Notes: generated by a model not told the origin, from the sequence alone. A stretch of 64,000 bases of DNA from Fagopyrum homotropicum (GCA_033239125.1 BSWB01000004.1:122955235-123019234), one strand, 5' to 3'. Shown: positions 42,815 to 54,303, numbered from the stretch's first letter. A program made the numbers and translations.

Positions 42815-43150
42815 TAGGTATAGCTGGAGATGGTTCTTTCCTCCATGCTATTGTAATATGTTTAGGATTAGCTGGAGATGGTTCTTTCCTCCATGATATT
42901 ATTGATGGACATAGTGTGAGTGGAGACGGTTTTCCTCCACATAGTTGTGTTACGAGTACGATTGGCTGGAGACGGCTTTCCTCCATGCCTTGTGACGTGG
43001 TTAGTAGTTGGCTAGAGATGATTTTTCCTCTATGCCTTTGGGATTGCATTACGATCTTGTTGTTGGAGTTGGTTATTCCTCCATGATGTGTTTTGAGGTT
43101 ATAGAATGTTATAGGTTGATACGTTTGAACGGAGATGTGATACCTCCGAT
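42815..43150 (+). repeat. Degenerate tandem array of GGAG...CTCC units
   Basis: About seven units spaced 45-60 bp apart. Each carries TGGAGAYGGTTTTTCCTCCA or a variant, so each could form a small GGAG/CTCC hairpin. It lies between the chromodomain and the 3' LTR of D. No gene is visible. Confidence 0.7.
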
Positions 43151-43242
43151 AGAGAGAGTGTCTATACCTCGGCGTATGGGTCCGAGAGGATTTGGTAATT
43201 GTTCAAGTTTTGGGACGAAACTTTTTCTTAAGGGGCGTGTGA

Positions 43243-45371
43243 TGTAATAGCTAGGGTTTCCGAATTCTAATTAATGCTGATTAGCTTAATCAGTGATAGT
43301 AATTGACATATAACTCGCGAAGATTGCATAAGTGTTGAGTATAAGTATCACCGTTATGTTCCTGACGTAATTTTGGGCTTATGGTGAAATTTTCACTTTC
43401 TTCCCCGGGTAATTATATTAACCCTCCGGTATTATTTGGAGCATTTGGGAGCTCCAACTAATAAAAATGCAGTTGAGAGAAATGATCAGGACATCGGACA
43501 TGTCCTACATATGAAATAACATGGAAAGGCAAAACGGCCAAAAGAGTCGTTATTTCGTTTCTTAACGGCTAAGAAAGACGGCTTAGGAATACACATTTTC
43601 CGAGGCAATTGTGGGATAATTATCGCTACAATATTCAAGATTTATTGTTCCAATTACGAGAAGTTTGGAGAAGGGGGTTCAACCCGCCTTTGGATCGGTT
43701 AAAGGATTATTATCGACTTCGCTAAAGGATAATTATCGACTTCACTATAAATAGCAGAAAATCGTTTATTAATTCATTTCCTTTCACGTTTCCTCGTAAA
43801 AGCTCTGATTTCTCTCAAACATCAAACTCAGATCTACTCTCCGTTTCTAATCCGATTTCAATTCCGTTTGAGTTTCTGGATTCCTCTCTTCATTCTCTTC
43901 ATATCGGTACCAAGTTTCTGCATTTCCGAGCAGATGAAGACCTGGTCTAGCATATATGTCACCAGGACAGTTCCGTCGGTCAGATTCCGGTGAATTTGAT
44001 GTTGTACATGCGTAGCCTGCGTCGTTGTGATCCCAAATCTTCCTTCAGATTATCAATCGGGTTAGTAACGAATAAGTTATGAATTTATTCGTTTTCCGTA
44101 CTGCGATTTGACCTAAATTGACCTTAGGCTTTTCAAAATGGATAATTAGAAATTTCATTATGATCATTATAGTATTCTAATGTTTATGGGTTGTTTGTTT
44201 GATGAAATCTGATGACAGGTGGCTTTAGAAATGGTCTGCGGCAAAACGTTATTCTGGTGAAATTTAATTAATTAATTAAAGGTTAATTAATTAAATTAGG
44301 ATCAAATTTGAGATTGAGGAATACTGATGTAATGCATGCTAGGTGTCAGAATGAGTTGAGGATCATGATGATGTTATGGATATTGGTTATGGTTTTAAGG
44401 TTTAGTATGTGCACGAGTATGATGAGATGTTATGTTGAGGATATGCCTTAGGCATTTATGAATGTGTTGAGGATCTGAGGTTTAGATTTAAGATATAGGT
44501 TGGTTGTGGTTAGTGAGATGAGTCTCCTAACCTTTGCAGTATGTGATTGTGTGTGCTTTGCTATTGCAGGCGTTGATTACTTCCCCAAGGGCAAGCTGTG
44601 ACGTGGTACAGGTTACGAGTATATCAGGTAAGTCCATAGGACTTACTTAGCGTGCAGTTGTGGATTGTTTGATTGTGATGGTTGTGTGTGTTCATATGAT
44701 TGTGCATTTATAACCTAAGCCGGACTAGGATGACCATTTATTACATTTATTTGGCCCAAGTGTATTATAACGGGCGGTGACCACTAGTCTCCGCCTGCTG
44801 GTTAGGAGGAGGTGCCTGGAAGCCAGTAACACAGGGGGGACGAGTGACGATCACCCCCAATGCAAACCCCTGTGTTAACGGGGAAAGGGACAAGATTCTT
44901 TAGGTTCCTCGTGTTACAAAAGAAGTTGAATTAGTAATGGAATAACGTAATGAAAGATAATAAATGAATGTGTGTGGCATTGCATGTATGAGATGTTAAT
45001 GTGTGGTTGTGCTATTACCTTCATGGTTTTCATTGCTGTAGCTAACGGTTTCATACCGTGTTGTAGATGATCTGCAGGTTAGGAAGACTGCAGGGTGAGA
45101 CAGATGGTGTGGCCAGCCGAGGACTTCTGTACATTAGGATGCGTGGGATATGAGATCTTTTGTATCAGATGTTGTGGTTTGATGTTTTGTACTCGGCTTT
45201 GAGTTTGTAAACTCTTTTGATGTATCATATACAGCTTTTATGTATTTGGTTTTAATCTACATGTGCCTTGTTATAAGATTCGGTGAACTTGTTGTCAAGC
45301 TAGGGTCAGGATCCATTGTGAGATCCTAGCCCAATGTGACACTCCAAGTCCCGTGGATTTGGGGTGTTACA
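43243..45371 (+). repeat. Element D 3' LTR
   Basis: A 2129-bp LTR from TGTAATAGCTAGG to GGGGTGTTACA, preceded by a purine-rich AAGGGGCGTGTGA primer site. TATAAATAG is at about 43746, with two copies of the 23-bp repeat upstream (43705, 43728). Confidence 0.9.
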
Positions 45372-45376
45372 TCTAG
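45372..45376 (+). repeat. Target site duplication of element D, right copy
   Basis: TCTAG, identical to 38914-38918. Confidence 0.9.
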
Positions 45377-45557
45377 TTAACACCTCGAACATTTTTTCGT
45401 TGTAGTTGGGCTTCTCAGTCTTCACATCTACATACTTAGCAAAGGTAGTCCTATTTTACGCCCATGTCCATATAGTGGACAAGACCTCTACATTTCCAAA
45501 TCATTTTAAATCCTCAACAATATTTTTGTGTATATGCACCAAAATTCCATCGATTGT
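45377..45557 (-). pseudogene. Element E Ulp1-like exon, N-terminal part
   Basis: Starts after a TTGCAG acceptor (45558) with TIDGILVHIHKNIVEDLK. Two stops interrupt FGNVEVLSTIWTWA and NRTTFAKYVDVK. The frame reaches EVLT at the D insertion and continues as RDVPNIF at 38918. Confidence 0.65.
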
Positions 45558-45789
45558 CTGCAATGTGTAATGAAAAACTTTTAGTGTACACAAATGTTAT
45601 GTACTACATTGATTAACGTAACTTGTGTAAAACCTTGAGAATAAATTTTAGTTTACACAATGTTATGTACTGCATACCTTGTCTTTGATCCAACCACCAA
45701 ACTTTAATATATCTTATATAGTTGCTCTTGTAATGTTCTTGATATAGCCCATAATGGAACCTTTTGCGTCCTTGTTATTCACCTAGTTA

Positions 45790-45942
45790 TATAGACTTTG
45801 ACGCTCCTTTATATGCAGAATACTCTTGTTAGGTTCCTTCGGTAGACTAACAGTTTTCTGTATGGGATGCATACATATTTACTTCCCTTCTTAAGCCTTA
45901 ACCCAATCTTGCGTGTTGGTTGCGCTTCCTCGATGCCCTGTT
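45790..45942 (-). pseudogene. Element E basic exon
   Basis: On the minus strand this reads GIEEAQPTRKIGLRLKKGSKYVC and further, with a stop near 45815. It starts after a probable CAG acceptor near 45943. It lies between the coiled-coil and Ulp1 exons. Function unknown; borders approximate. Confidence 0.45.
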
Positions 45943-46103
45943 TAACAAGATTAATGTGTCATATATTTTTCATGCATTTTTACCAATAGAAAGTGATACA
46001 CAAATATTCAATATATTACAATTAGTTAAGTTACAGTAAATTTTGTCAATGTCTCCTAAAGTCAATAGTACATATTACATAAAACATTTGTGGTGTTCAT
46101 ACC

Positions 46104-46443
46104 TCATATGATTCACCCCCTAATTGTTCAACCTTTGCATCATCTATAATACCTTCCTTGAAAATATCATCAACACTTTCACCTGGAGCATTCTGTTTTA
46201 CAACATTAGATGGTCTCGTTATGTCTTTGAAAAGATTCTTGATTTTGTTTTCTGTTCGCTTGCATGATAGGTAATTTGTTGTGTCAATCTTGTCGTAAAG
46301 GGTGCCCAAATACTTAGAATATGTTGTTAGTTCATCAATCAGCAACCCCTGATGCTCGACCTTCTCAGCCAATTCTTTTTGATCTCGTTAAATGATGTCC
46401 AACTTATCCATGAGTTGAGCAACACACGTTGGTTGAGATGTGT
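46104..46443 (-). pseudogene. Element E coiled-coil exon
   Basis: On the minus strand a probable start MNTSQPTCVAQLMDKLD precedes an in-frame TAA. An open stretch EKVEHQGLLIDELTTYSKYL and further follows, with heptad-like leucines. It ends in QLGGESYE near a GTATGA donor. Charged and coiled-coil-like; no known domain recognised. Confidence 0.55.
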
Positions 46444-46599
46444 TCATTCTATTATGTACATAAATTAAGATTTGTGATGTACACAATTAGTAATGTGTAT
46501 CATGTGAACATAAATTTGGTGTACATATTATTAGATATGTACATAATAAAACATATCCTCTAAGACATAACACACAGTGATTCTATTATCAATGTGTAC

Positions 46600-47070
46600 A
46601 TCTACATAACCATAAATTTACTTCAACTCTTGTGTAAAATAATATACACTCACCTTGTAGGTTAATGGATTTTAGCTTCAACAGACGTGTAATCTTCAAC
46701 ATTAATATTTTCTTTTGTCTTTTTATGTGAAGGTGTGGGGGTAGCTTCCACAATAGACTAAGGAATAAGATCCTTGCCCTATATTTTCCTCTTCGATGAT
46801 CTACAAAAATGACATTACTTATATACATAATATGTACAATACTATGTATATCTACATATCCATAACTTTAGTTCAGTTCTTGTGTAACATAAAATACATT
46901 CACCTTGTATGTTCAGGGCTTTTGGCTTCATTAGACGTGTCAACTTCAACATTAATATTTTCTTTTGGCTCTTTAGGTGAAGGTGCGGGGGTATCTTCCA
47001 CAGTAAAAGGAATAGGATTCTTACCCTTTATTGTCCTATTTGATGATCTACACAAATGATATTACTTGGA
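46600..47070 (-). repeat. Tandemly duplicated exon of element E
   Basis: 46600-46815 and 46840-47070 are two diverged copies of one exon with its introns. The better copy encodes a short acidic Pro/Ser stretch (PFTVEDTPAPSPKEPKENIN). The other has the same order with a stop. Both are flanked by TGTACATA-rich intron sequence. Confidence 0.65.
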
Positions 47071-47292
47071 AACATAATATATTTTTCATGATTCAAAATT
47101 TAGATGACATAAGTTTAATAACATCTGTACATATTGTAAGAAAACCTTTTTGGTTAGACGGTTGAGTTGCTTGTGTATGGTTCTCTTTTCCTATTATGTT
47201 TGTCCTCTTTTGTTACATATATGATGCACAATATTTAGTACATCATATAAATTAAAACATATAAATATATAGTCCACTATGATGAGTAGTAC

Positions 47293-47379
47293 ATGTTCTT
47301 CTTTGGTGGGTCAACAAAAGTATCGTCATCGGACTCAATATCCTCAATCTTTCTGATGATAATATTGGGTCTTTCAGAC
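47293..47379 (-). pseudogene. Element E acidic exon
   Basis: Starts after a TGTAG acceptor and reads SERPNIIIRKIEDIESDDDT, then FVDPPKKN. An acidic linker with a basic end. Right border certain from the acceptor, left border approximate. Confidence 0.5.
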
Positions 47380-47461
47380 CTACATTTTAAAATTGCATAA
47401 AAAATATGTATCAAATAGAGACAGTGTTATAGCATTTGTACACAATGAATGGTAAACATAC

Positions 47462-47605
47462 TTGAAGGTTTTCTCTTTCTCATGCACTTCATTGGGCCTT
47501 GTTGAAATCACCTCTGATTTTTCAAATCCAACATCAAATAAGAAATCAATCATCACATCTTCTCCCTCTATTGACCACCAGTCACTATCATCATTCTCCA
47601 CAGGC
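47462..47605 (-). pseudogene. Element E acidic exon after DUF1985
   Basis: Bounded by a GCAG acceptor and a GTATGT donor. The frame PVENDDSDWWSIEGEDVMID continues as FLFDVGFEKSEV to the donor without a stop. No domain recognised. Confidence 0.55.
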
Positions 47606-47934
47606 CTGCAACAATTTTGATATCCTTTTTCTGTAGGGTAGCCATAATACCCTTAATGTCGGTATATATAGGAATGACTTCCCGCCCTTCCCAGATCTTT
47701 ATACATATCGTAAACATATTGGTGTAACCTCTTCATCATTAATGTTTGCATAATACCCCGCAAGCTTTGGAATATAATGAAACAATCAAATATGAAGTTT
47801 TGTGCAAACAACTAGTACACACATATAATTATATATACATGGTGACTATTTATGTACACATCATCTATTATGTCATAAATATGCATTTGATATTTACAAA
47901 TTATGTACATTTGGTACACAGTATAAGTACATAC

Positions 47935-48548
47935 AAACTTGTAAAGCAAGGGGAGAATCCTCCAATATTGTATCTTCCACTATGTGGTTCTTTCCCGCCA
48001 TCACATGATTGAAGAAACATCTTGGTCTGGATAAATGTCATGCGACCCCTAGAAAATGAATTAAACAGACCCAAGTCATTCACGAGGTTGATGGTTTGTT
48101 GATTAATTTGTGTTTTCCTATCCTTTGCAACAACCATTGTTTTGATAAGCAAAATTAGAATCATTTTGTATTTGTAGGGAGACTTGTGTTGTGAATCTAT
48201 CAATCCCCACATCATTTTAGCATCGGGTAATTCCTCACCCGCATTAAAATAGTCCTCAGAGCAATTCATGCCAGTTATATCATAAAACTCAGTGAGGCCA
48301 AATCTAATCAAAACATTATTTATGCCGAACCACATTGAATGTTGTCAACTAGTCTTCACCTCTCTCGTCAACATGAAATGTATCAGTTGATTGCTCATTT
48401 CAATGATTGGACCAAATGGGATATTCCTTATCTTGGCCTTGTCTTCCACTAATAGACCATCCATTATGGTGGGGATCATGGTTAGTCGACAAAAACTGTT
48501 GATTCGAGCCATTTCATTTCTTTCATTTTCTTCCCACCGATATCTAAC
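47935..48548 (-). pseudogene. Element E DUF1985-like exon
   Basis: Follows an ATAG acceptor and reads VRYRWEENERNEMARINSFC, then LLVEDKAKIRNIPFGPIIEM. One in-frame TGA lies near 48346. The typical DUF1985 segment MWFGINNVLIRFGLTEFYDI with TGMNCSEDYF follows. Later parts include ELPDAKMMWGLIDSQ and KYKMILILLIKTMVV. It ends at a GTATGT donor (47934-47931). DUF1985 has no known biochemical role but is typical of plant transposon genes with Ulp1. Confidence 0.7.
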
Positions 48549-48634
48549 CTATATAAAAATCTCAACAAGTTTTATATAATTGATACTACACATATATAAG
48601 ATACATAATATTATGTTTACAATCAAATACACAC

Positions 48635-48700
48635 CTTCAATTGAGGAATGTCACTGTCTATCGGTTTGGAAGCATCTTGTGTATACGAGTCAGCCATCAT
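48635..48700 (-). pseudogene. Element E first coding exon
   Basis: MMADSYTQDASKPIDSDIPQ, then LK, ends at a GTGTGT donor and joins the DUF1985 exon in phase (LK-VRYRW). The start is chosen because it is the first Met in the phase-compatible frame. Confidence 0.5.
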
Positions 48701-48742
48701 CTCTTACAATTACAGTGTAAAAAAATAATGACTTGAATCATA

Positions 48743-48982
48743 CATAATATATAATATATTAAATGTACATATACACATACACGGTGAGTATTGTGTATCA
48801 GGAAACATAAGTAGGATGTACATAATAAAAATTATGTACACATTGAGTAGTGTGTATTGGGTAAACATAAATATGATGTACATAATAAAAAATAGGTATA
48901 CATTGAGTAGTGTACATTGGGAGAACATAAATATGATGTGCATAGTAAGAGTATCACCTGTGAAGTGTTATACATACAGATG
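48743..48982 (+). repeat. 60-bp tandem repeat
   Basis: Units start at 48743 (diverged), 48803, 48863 and 48923 (partial), exactly 60 bp apart, with AACATAAATATGATGTACAT and CATTGAGTAGTG in each. They lie just upstream of the first exon of E. The 20-residue repeat in the minus-strand frame here is a by-product of the 60-bp period. Confidence 0.85.
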
Positions 48983-50234
48983 ATATGATGTACATATATG
49001 TTAGAAGTTTACATAATTAAACATAACCACACATACAGTAAACATGTCATGATATGTATGTACATAATATCAATTATCTGGTTGCTTCCTCATGTAAGGC
49101 TTAATACCCATCATTTTTTTTGCCATTGTTTTTCTTTTAATTAGACAACTACAATGTATCAGATAAAATTTTCAATTTCACTTAAATGATATAGATAATG
49201 TGTGGTAAATTACAACATATATTGTTCTATTGTACATATGCTCATCGACAGCATAACATATGTACACACAAATATGTTTGTGTATCAAACCTTTGTCCAA
49301 ATGTACACAACTTGCATATTTGATACATACAAACAAAAATAGAAGTTTGTATTTTAACACATCTCGAATATGAAATGTACACAAACTACATATTTTATAC
49401 ATATAGAGTTAATCACTAACATTTTTTCAATGACATATACACATAATCACAGCAACTGCCTACATATGTACATGCAAATTCATATGAATATGATTCTTCA
49501 AATTTAATGTTGTATGTGTGATTCACGACTTCCAGAGTTCCAGATCCAGAAAATAAAGTAAACATTACCAAATAGACCAAACTGTTGAAGAATTATTTTT
49601 TTAGGTTATCGATCTTACATATCTATCGCAAAATTTGGTCTTTAATAGACATTCAAATCGATTCATGGGTAACAATAAAAGTTTGAATTTGTTTGTGTAA
49701 GATAGATAATGTCGTCTTCTTCGAAAGCCTGTGTGAAATCGACGAAGAGAGCATACCTGAAAATGGCGATTGATGATAGACGAACCGAAATTTCGAGAAG
49801 CCGACGTTTGCAATTGGTAACTGAGTATACTTGTAGAAGACGAACGTTGAAGCCTCGATTGAAGTTGGATGTTGACGATGAATAATGAGTTGAAGAAGAC
49901 ACATCCGGTAGAATGGAGATGAAGATCCTGCTTTTGACTGCAAAGTTTGTTTTTTGGATGTGAGTTTAGTTTTTGCTAAAAGAGCGATAAAGACGGATAA
50001 AAGAGCTTCTAAAATCTCAAACGTACAGTTACCAAAATTTTGATAACCGGTTTGCTTATTTTTAACATCATAAATATATTCAAATAATTAATTATCTCTT
50101 CTTAATATCATAACTGCCTAATAAAGATGCTCTTAATATCTAATTTACCTTTTTTTAAAAATTAATAAATAATAGGGGTCTAGTTAGTTTTCTAGAGAAA
50201 AAAAAGGTGTCTTAGTACTTAGTAGCTTAATCTT
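48983..50234. other. AT-rich region at the 5' side of element E, no gene recognised
   Basis: Rich in TGTACATA-like words up to about 49480. 49600-49950 has small minus-strand open frames without known similarity and could be an untranslated leader or a lost exon. At 50027-50046 GTTACCAAAATTTTGATAAC is a near-perfect 20-bp palindrome. The rest up to 50234 is A/T-rich without visible structure. Confidence 0.4.
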
Positions 50235-50459
50235 CTCATTGAGTATTAAGCTTGTGTATTAACATATTGGGTGTTACGCTAGCGTATTGAGATATTGGGT
50301 ACTACACTTAGGTATCAAGATATGTTAGGTATTAACATATTGGGTATTACGTTGGTTATTAACATATTCCGTATCAAACTTGGTATTATGTTGGGTATTA
50401 ACATATTGAGTATCAAACTTGGGTTGAGTATTAACATATTAGGTATTATGGCTGAATAT
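50235..50459 (+). repeat. Irregular tandem repeat of ATTAACATATTGGGTATTA type
   Basis: At least eight imperfect copies of a roughly 22-26 bp unit containing TATTAACATATTGGGTATTA. Element F interrupts it at 50459. The same repeat resumes at 60333-60383. Confidence 0.75.
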
Positions 50460-52269
50460 TGATGACATGATTTATGACGTTAGTTTAGGCATTCATTTAG
50501 ATAGTTTTTCCCGTTATTCATGCATGGATTGGCATTAGTTCGTGGCGTTTACGCTTAATCCATCCATATTGTCGAAATAGATGTCTACACGAGCTTTTAT
50601 CGGTTTTGTAGGTATTTTGGGGAGCTTTCGGACTTAATCGATACAGTCGAGGATCATTCCTCGTGATGACACACTTCCGGACTCTTTAAGGAGCAAGCTA
50701 GGAGCAAAGGAGAACACCAAAGACCTTGTTGGTGCATGCCTTGCACCAACTCATGACTTGGTGATCCAAGGAGGGCTTTGTGATAGAAACCACCGCCCAG
50801 AGGCCATTTCCACGCCCGTGGTTTTGCCCATGGTTTCTGTCTGGACAGCCTTGACAATTGTCACACGATTCTTTTGCCCGACCTTTGCTTTTCTTGCTTG
50901 AGCGTGGACTTGGGAAAGCCTACAGGCTGGCTAGAGGGGACTCTCTCATCATCCATTGGGGGGGGGGAAAGAAAGACAAGAAAGAAAACACTCTCATTTT
51001 GGAAGAAGAAGAACATCATCAAACTTAGATCTAGAGTTAGAAATTAAGTGGTTTTTAGTGATTTTTGTTGAGAAGTATTTGGAAGCATTGTAAGGAACAT
51101 TTTGGAGCTACTTTTGAAGGGTTGTAAGTCTTATTTAAACTCATTTCCAGCTGAGATATCTTGTTTCTACTTACTCTTATTTCATTTTCTTGCTATGGAA
51201 ACCATGTATGCTTGCATGATGAGTTTGGATCTTAAAATGCATGTTGTTGGCTAAGTAGTTGTGATTCTAGGGTGATGGAATGATGTTTATGGCTTGGATA
51301 ATGATAAAATAGACTTGAATGTACCTTTTGATGACTTTCTTGTCGAAACTAACTCCCGATCAAGACCACGCCTTGTTCCTCCTAAACCACGGCCGTGGTT
51401 GTGTATGATCAGCCCGTTATTTTGCTCTGTTGTGCTTACATTAACGAATCTGAATGTTAGGATGTTAGATTGTTGAAATCCTAGTGTTTGTTAAGCCTTA
51501 TCTAGCTTAGGGTGACCAAATGCTAACAAACTAAGTTAGGGAAAAGACTTACCCGGTAATTCCCGATCTTAGATACCAAAGATGACAAAATCTAGGCAGT
51601 AGTGAGCCTCACAAGCCGCTATTGGATTGAGTGTGCTAGGATTGTTGCTTAGGACTTGCCTTCCCGAGACTTACCCGGTAAGGAGAGGTTTGACCCCTAG
51701 ATAGCAAATCCGGTTTGTGTAGAATTCCAAACCTTAGGTTCCTAGAGACTTACACGATAATAGGACCTTAGGTGCGGGATTAGTGGACCGTGAGACCTAC
51801 CCGGTGATTGATCCCATTGGAGAAACACACTTTCCCAACATACCGCATCTTGTCCAAGGTTGATTAGAAGCTTGAGTCCAATGCCATAACCAGAAGTCCC
51901 AATCCCTAGAATTCGCTTTTCTTAATTTAATCTCACATCTTGTGTTTGTGTTGCTTGTTTGTGTTGCTAGTTTTAGTTGTTTGTTTTATTTATAATCTTA
52001 CATGATTTGTGATCTTTGTTTGATCACCACAAAAACCCAACCAAAAATATTGTGATTTTAATTTCTTTATTTCTTTCTCTTTTCTTAGACTAGATCTGCA
52101 CTATCCATGATCACTTGTTTGATTTGATTTCACCTTAGTCTTCATGTTCGACCACGGAATACTATCCTTGCTACAAAACGACCCATACACTGTGGGTTCG
52201 CTAGGAGTTAGGAGAATATATCGATTTATAAATTGTAAGACTTTTGTGCTACACATCTCTAGCGTAACA
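50460..52269 (+). repeat. Element F 5' LTR
   Basis: 1810 bp from TGATGACATGATTTATGACG to CTCTAGCGTAACA. It has palindromes near 50810-50830 and a perfect AACCACGGCCGTGGTT at about 51384. Four copies of GAGACTTACCCGGTAA-like repeats occur (51545, 51666, 51744, 51791), and the U5 motif CATACACTGTGGGTTCGCT lies near 52184. Confidence 0.92.
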
Positions 52270-52275
52270 AGTTTT

Positions 52276-52292
52276 TGGCACCGTTGTTGGGG
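52276..52292 (+). other. Element F primer binding site (tRNA-Asp-like)
   Basis: TGGCACCGTTGTTGGGG differs from the B site at two positions and lies six bases after the LTR. Confidence 0.8.
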
Positions 52293-52410
52293 ACTAGGGC
52301 TAGATTGAATCATTGTATGTGATTGTTTATAGTGTAGGTCTTTCTTTTGCTTGTGATCTTGTTTGTTTTGTGTCTTTGAATTTTCAGGACATCTCTCACT
52401 CTTTAGGTGC

Positions 52411-54303
52411 ATGCGAATATCACGTGGCAAGGATTTAGCTCCATTCAATCCCGAAACCGGAGAAAATCCTTAAGACTAGATCCAAGGGAACTAGGAAGAA
52501 GAAGAAGATGGTTGGAAGAGATCTTCAAGCTGAGTTGAATGATGCCTTAGAGAAAATTAGGCAAAGGGATGAAGCCTTGGAGAATGAGAGGAGACTTGCA
52601 AATGAGAGGCAAGAAGCAACTAGGAGGGAAATTGAAGAGATTAGGCAAGCTCTTGTGCAAAGGGAGCTTAATCTTCGTCAACACCTCCACCACCACCACC
52701 GCAGCCGGCGGCCAATGTTCGGTTTGATCCGATTATTATTGAGGAGCCACAAACACTTGGGCAACGTATGGATCCAGCCCAAAGAGTGCACCGTCCGGGT
52801 GTAAACTTAGGGGACCCTGCAGCCCATGACGACGAGCTCCGCCCTCAAGTGCTACAAATGATCTAGGACAATCAATTTGGAGGGATGGAAGGAGAGTCTC
52901 CTCATCAACACTTGATGAATTATGAGATCTTGATGGAGACTCTAAGGCCACCTAGATTGGAGAGCAACAACCACAAGCTTAGGGCTTTTTCCTTCTCACT
53001 TATGGATAAGACCTTAGCTTGGTACCAATCCATTCCACTAGGACGTGTGGGTACTTGGGAGGAGATGACAACCGAATTTCTTACAAAGTTCTTCCCACCT
53101 TCCAAGACGACCGAGCTAAGAGGGAAGATCAATGCCTTCATGATGAAGGATAAGGAGAGCCTATTCAAATCTTGGGAGAGGTTCAAAGACCTCCTCCTAG
53201 ATTGTCCACACGATGGGATACCGAAGATAGAGCTATTGGAGATTTATTTCAAAGGGCTTGATGAGGATAGTCAATTCAAGCTCCAATCACTTTCCGGCGG
53301 AACATTCATGGAGAAGAATGTGGATGAAGCTTGGGACTTTGTAGAGAATCAAGCCTTGGTGAAAGAGAAGTACTTCCATAGGAAGAGTGATGGGAGGAAA
53401 CCGGGAGCATATGAAGTAAGTGAAGTCACCATGAGCAACTACAAACTTGATGCAATCAACAATGAGCTTAAGTCCTTGAGGGAGTTGTGTACCACAACCT
53501 TAAAGAGTCAAGCAAGTCATCAAGTGCAAGTGCAAGCCAACTTGGCTTACATGGAAGAGGATGTTAACTACATGGGAAGGGGGAATTTCAACAACTACCA
53601 AGGCCCTAAGAACTTCAACAACAACAACAGCCGGCAATACAACAATTATCGGCCTAATCACAACCATCCCGGGTTCTCCTATTCTAACCCGGATAGTGCC
53701 TTGAACCCTCCCGCTTCGACAAGCGCAGCCCCACCACCGAAGGCTTCACAAGAGCCTCCACCCGGTTTTGCTCAACCTCCAAAGGATAGGACCGAAATGA
53801 TGTTTGAACAATTGCTAGGAAGGTTGAGTGGGCTTGAGAGCACGGTGACATCCATTTCGAAGGATCAAAAGGTGCTAGAAGCACAAGTGTTCCAAAAGGC
53901 GGGTGAGGCACAAAGGGATCCGGAAAAGCTTCCCGGAAGGACCGAGGATAATCCAAGAGGCCAAGTGTTGGACATTACCACAAGGAGTGGACTGAGCATG
54001 AAAGATCCCTTATCCAAGGAGAATGACAAGGGTAAGCAAGTAGTTGTGGAAGAAGAACCATTGCAAGAAGGAGGCAAGAGCAAAGATGATGAGCCAACAT
54101 ATGTGGCACCTCCTCCATACAAGCCACCACTACCATTTCCACAATCAAGAGCAAGAGCTCGCTTGGATAAACATTTCGGTAAATTCCTTGAACTCATGTC
54201 TAAATCACATATTAACATTCTGTTCATGGATGCGATTCTAGGTATGCCGGCCTATGGAAAGTTTTTCAAGGAGATACTCTCCAACAAGAGGAAGTTGGAA
54301 TAG
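52411..54303 (+). pseudogene. Element F gag
   Basis: The start ATG at 52411 encodes MRISRGKDLAPFNPETGENP, matching the B/A start, then hits a stop. The coiled-coil segment is open at 52508-52804 (DLQAELNDALEKIRQRDEAL). After another break the capsid part is open from 52885: GESPHQHLMNYEILMETLRP, SWYQ-equivalent LAWYQSIPLGRVGTW, FPPSKTTELRGKINAF. A short Asn-rich stretch follows. No CCHC knuckle is visible. TAG at 54301-54303 separates gag from protease, which is in the same frame. Confidence 0.9.

Larger units (their letters stand above)
38919..45371 (+). mobile_element. Element D: chromovirus (Tekay/Del-like Ty3/gypsy), internally deleted
   Basis: 6453 bp with a 5' LTR (truncated), a short degenerate interior holding RNase H, integrase and chromodomain remnants, and a complete 3' LTR. 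Perfect TCTAG duplications flank it. The 5' LTR lacks its last about 190 bp, and the primer site, gag, protease and RT are gone. The chromovirus assignment rests on the chromodomain-like tail after integrase. Confidence 0.88.
38541..50030 (-). mobile_element. Element E: DUF1985/Ulp1-type transposon gene (KI-MULE-like), interrupted by D
   Basis: A spliced minus-strand gene starts at 48700 and has a DUF1985-like exon, acidic middle exons, a coiled-coil exon and a Ulp1 (C48) peptidase exon. DUF1985 with Ulp1 is the known combination in plant Mutator-like KAONASHI elements. Introns are AT-rich and full of TGTACATA. I could not find terminal inverted repeats, so class and ends are inferred. Several stops make it a pseudogene. 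Chromovirus D lies inside the Ulp1 exon. Confidence 0.6.

Noticed and set aside
48710..48943. Minus-strand hydrophobic repeat protein
   Set aside because: The 20-residue repeat is a by-product of a 60-bp DNA repeat; no start context or homologous frame.
50955..50970. Runs of G (50958 and 59046) and C (38379) as special structures
   Set aside because: Single homopolymers; the F pair is shared by both LTRs and differs in length as slippage would give.
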